Positions 61,271 to 64,000 of a stretch of 64,000 nt of DNA are shown here, piece by piece; position 1 is the first letter of the stretch; each line of letters begins with the position of its first letter. The stretch is from Cantharellus purpuraceus (Eukaryota; Basidiomycota; Agaricomycetes; Cantharellales; Hydnaceae): assembly GCA_025174535.1 (NCBI GenBank), contig JALBUN010000019.1, positions 186,001 to 250,000 on the forward strand, read 5' to 3'. A model generated the notes under the pieces. The model was not told the DNA's origin. It worked only from the letters and a program-made list of their open reading frames with translations, and searched no databases. Both the position numbers and the translations under genes were made by a program.

Positions 61271-61632
61271 TGTGAGGGCGACGCTGATGACGAGGCCACA
61301 ACAACAAGATACTCAATAAGTGAGAGCCGATAAGAAATAATGCCAGCTGGTACAGCGGATATCCTCAGTCTATACAGCTGTTTCTGATAAATACATGGGA
61401 CTTACCTGGTACAGCGGATATCCTCAGAGATCAAGCTGAGGGGATCACACTGCACCAAGGCGAGTCTTTATACTAAATGATGGAGACGGATAGGAGAACC
61501 AAGATAGGGGAGGAAAGATAGGGGAAGTGATAGGGGCAATGAAATAGGGGAGACGCACCCTGACAGGCTACGCTGATAGGGGTGTCAAGAGAAAATACTA
61601 AAAATAGAATATGACTTATTTGAACCCTGACA
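61271..61632 (-). repeat. Solo LTR, family B (362 bp), target-site duplication TGTGG
   Basis: Same ends as 52286-52625 (TGTGAGGGC...GAACCCTGACA). Exact 5-bp duplication TGTGG at 61266-61270 and 61633-61637. It interrupts integrase after the TGLAPT motif; removing it and one target copy joins the two halves of the frame (TGLAPT to LLLYSYHPRTS). Strand is nominal. Confidence 0.94.
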
Positions 61633-64000
61633 TGTGGGGGCTAGGCCAGTAGCCAGGTGGGGAGTGTTGTTGTAAGAGAACGCGAAAGGAGTGGTGAGAG
61701 CCACCCAGTCGTCGTGCGCGGGGCTTACGTAAGAGCGCAGCGTGGTTTCCAGTGTCTGATTCAAAATCTCTGTCTGCCCATCAGCTTGAGGATGATAGGC
61801 AGTAGTTAAGGCTCTTTTCATGTTTAGCTGTTTGCATAACTCTTTCCAAAAAGTGCTAGTCCATCTAGAATCCCTATCGGATATGATTTGCTTAGGGATT
61901 CCATATTTGGACAGTACATGTTCAAAAAATAACCGAGCTGTACCCTCCTCATTAATGGTACCTTGAGTAGGGATAAAGATTCCATATTTTGTGAGTTTAT
62001 CCACTATTACCAGGATGGAATCATACCCATTGCTCTCAGGCAATTCCATGATGAAATCCATGGTTACGACTTCAAATGGATTTTCTGGAATAGGAATGGG
62101 CTGTAATAATCCAATGGGTGTGTGTCGCCTAGGTTTGGCTTTCTGGCAAATGTCACAGCTCACGACAAACTTTTTGACATCTCTACTCATTCTAGGCCAA
62201 TAGAAAGTAGAAGCCAGCTTGTTGTAAGTTTTGTGATAACCCGCATGAGCTCCTTTAGTGATTTCATCATGAATTTCACTTAGAAGTTTAGCTTGCTCAT
62301 CCTTGGGTACACACAGCCTGTAATTTCCATTTCAATCTTCAAAGTAAAGCAATCCGTCCTCATTTTCAAAAAAGAGAGGATGCTTTGGGCTGATCCAATT
62401 AGACTCCTGTCGTAATTCAGATCTGACCCTTTTGAAGTAAGGATCTTTGGCATACGCATCAACTATTTTCTGAATCTCCTCCTGAGCAAGGCTAGAGACT
62501 AGATTATAGCTTTTGGCTGTTACGTATGGAATGGTGAAGTCTTCTTCAAGGCTGGTATTAGCTTGGATGGAAGAAGAATACACTTTCTGTGGAATTCTCT
62601 GGTTCTCTTCTTCATACGCAGTCATTAACATTAAAGTCCTGGCTTTGAATTGGGGAGAGATGTCAGAATAAAAATCTGCAAGTGGATCCTGTTCTGAATC
62701 CAGGATAGTAGGAATGGTGTCATCAGAAGAAGGTCCATCTTGGTATGGAACATTTCTCCTGAGTCTAGAGATAGGATCTACGTTGGAGTGAACCCGTCCT
62801 GCTCTGTGTACGATCTTTAATTCAGGGTATGCAGCAAATACTGTTCCCCAAGTTAATAACCGCCTATTAACATTTTGGTAGGTCCGACTCCAGATAAGGG
62901 CTGCATGGTCTGTAATTGCTACTACTTTCTCCCCTTCAATGTAGGGTTGAAATTTGATAAGACCATCTCATAACGCAAGCGCCTCTCTTTCCGTAGGAGA
63001 GTAATTTCTTTCAGCTGGTTTCAAGGTACGAGACCAGTAAGCAATGACTCGTTCTACTGAAACCGTAGTGTTTTCAAAGTCTTTATCCCAAGTACCTGGC
63101 TTAGGGAGAGTTTCCTCCTTTGACACAGGAATCACCATTTGGGGTACAGGTAATCCTTTGTCATATGCTGATTTGAGTTTCTCATACCCTTTGGTACCCT
63201 TGAGATCTCTGATTTTGAGAGGTTGGATCTGCTGAAGTATAGCGGCAATTCCAACATCACATGCATCAGAGTAGACTCTGTATCCAAGACCAGGAATGGC
63301 ATATGCCCTAACTGGTGCACTGACTAGGGCATTCTTAGCCAAATCAAAGGCTTCCTGTTGAATAATGCCCCATTCCCAAGTTGAATTCTTTTTGAGCAAT
63401 TCAAACAAAGGGGCTACAATCCATGCATAGAATGGTATATATGAAGAAAAGTATACCACCATTCCGAGGAAGATTTGTAGGTCATGCACATTCTTTGGCT
63501 CTGCCAATTCTAGTATAGCATCTATCTTCTCCTTGTGAGTTGATAGACCCAACCGTGATACCTTTTGTCCCAACAGTAGCAAAGACTGGTAGGCCAAATG
63601 GCACTTAGCAGGAGATAAGGTGATTCCTGACTTTTCTATAGCTCCAAACACTTTGTCCAGATGTACTAAGTGTTCTTTGAACGTCTTGGAATATATGACA
63701 ATATCATCTATATAGACCAGGGCAAATACCCATAGAAAAGGTGCTAGGACACCTTGCATTACTCTTTGAAAGACTGCAGGCCCATTCCGATACCCAAAAG
63801 GCATCCGTTTGAACTGATACAGTCCTCTATGAGTTCTGAATGCAGTTTTTTCTTTGGCACTGTCTGACATTTGCAGCTGCGTGAAACCCGCTAACGCATC
63901 CAAAGTGGATAACCAACGAGATCCCGTAAGTGCCTGCAAAATGGAATCTTGTCTTGGCAAAGGAAATTCATCTGGGACAGCAATCTCATTGAGTTTCCTA

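Larger units (their letters stand above)
59102..64000 (-). pseudogene. Ty3/Gypsy pol (RT-RNase H-integrase-chromodomain), decayed, 5' end outside the window
   Basis: Minus strand, in order: reverse transcriptase (GLYQFKRMPFGYRNGPAVFQ; catalytic YIDD at about 63700), RNase H (YSDACDVGIAAIL), integrase zinc finger (HDEITKGAHAGYHKTYN...CDICQ), the integrase core with D in TMDFI, D in ISDRDSR and E in GQTEILNQ, the linker MKYDGPFEILQKLGPATY, and a chromodomain-like end (LEFEVESIIGEHW...FLGYDVSYDEWLP). A chromodomain marks it as a chromovirus-type fungal element; such domains steer integration. Breaks: TGA at 62968-62970, 62332-62334 and 61195-61197; a family B solo LTR at 61271-61632; a 1.4-kb insertion at 59433-60848. 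Removing both insertions restores the frame. The RT N-terminus and gag would lie beyond 64000. Confidence 0.92.

Overview
This window looks like nuclear DNA of a mushroom-forming basidiomycete (Agaricomycet). The evidence is very dense, short introns (about 45-120 bp, almost all GT-AG) inside recognisable eukaryotic genes, agaric-type membrane families (DUF6533, DUF6535), an intron-rich fungal GPCR, and a thick layer of Ty3/Gypsy-type retrotransposon debris. There is no operon structure, and I could recognise no rRNA, tRNA or CRISPR array.

Layout. 1-3.6 kb is a nest of solo LTRs. 3.6-5.9 kb has no gene I can support. 5.9-9.5 kb holds a divergent pair: a DUF3602 (PAR32-like, GRGGxGN-motif) gene on the minus strand and a short-chain dehydrogenase on the plus strand. 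9.5-14.7 kb is gene-poor. 14.7-25.0 kb carries two large secretory-pathway genes on the plus strand: MCD4 (GPI ethanolamine-phosphate transferase 1, 20 exons) and VPS10 (sortilin-type vacuolar sorting receptor, 18 exons). 25.6-33.1 kb has three minus-strand membrane protein genes: a Ser-rich single-pass protein, a seven-helix GPCR and a MARVEL-like four-helix protein.

34.5-49.6 kb is a lineage-specific block of local duplications. It holds two intact DUF6533 genes with identical 17-exon structures, an unrecognised coiled-coil-tailed gene plus its dead paralog, and a dead DUF6535 gene plus three relics of its 3' end. 50-64 kb is a retrotransposon graveyard: dead gag and pol genes, solo LTRs of at least four families, and two copies of a MITE. 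Six insertions there and in the left nest are bounded by exact target-site duplications that I could read directly; one more has a mismatched 4-bp duplication.

Exon models were built by hand from reading frame, splice signals and family conservation. For every complete model the exon lengths sum to a multiple of three. The main biological point of interest is exon structure: several genes use microexons of 7, 8, 11 or 15 nt, and both DUF6533 paralogs appear to need a 2-nt exon. I see no previously undescribed multi-gene system such as a defence island or biosynthetic cluster.
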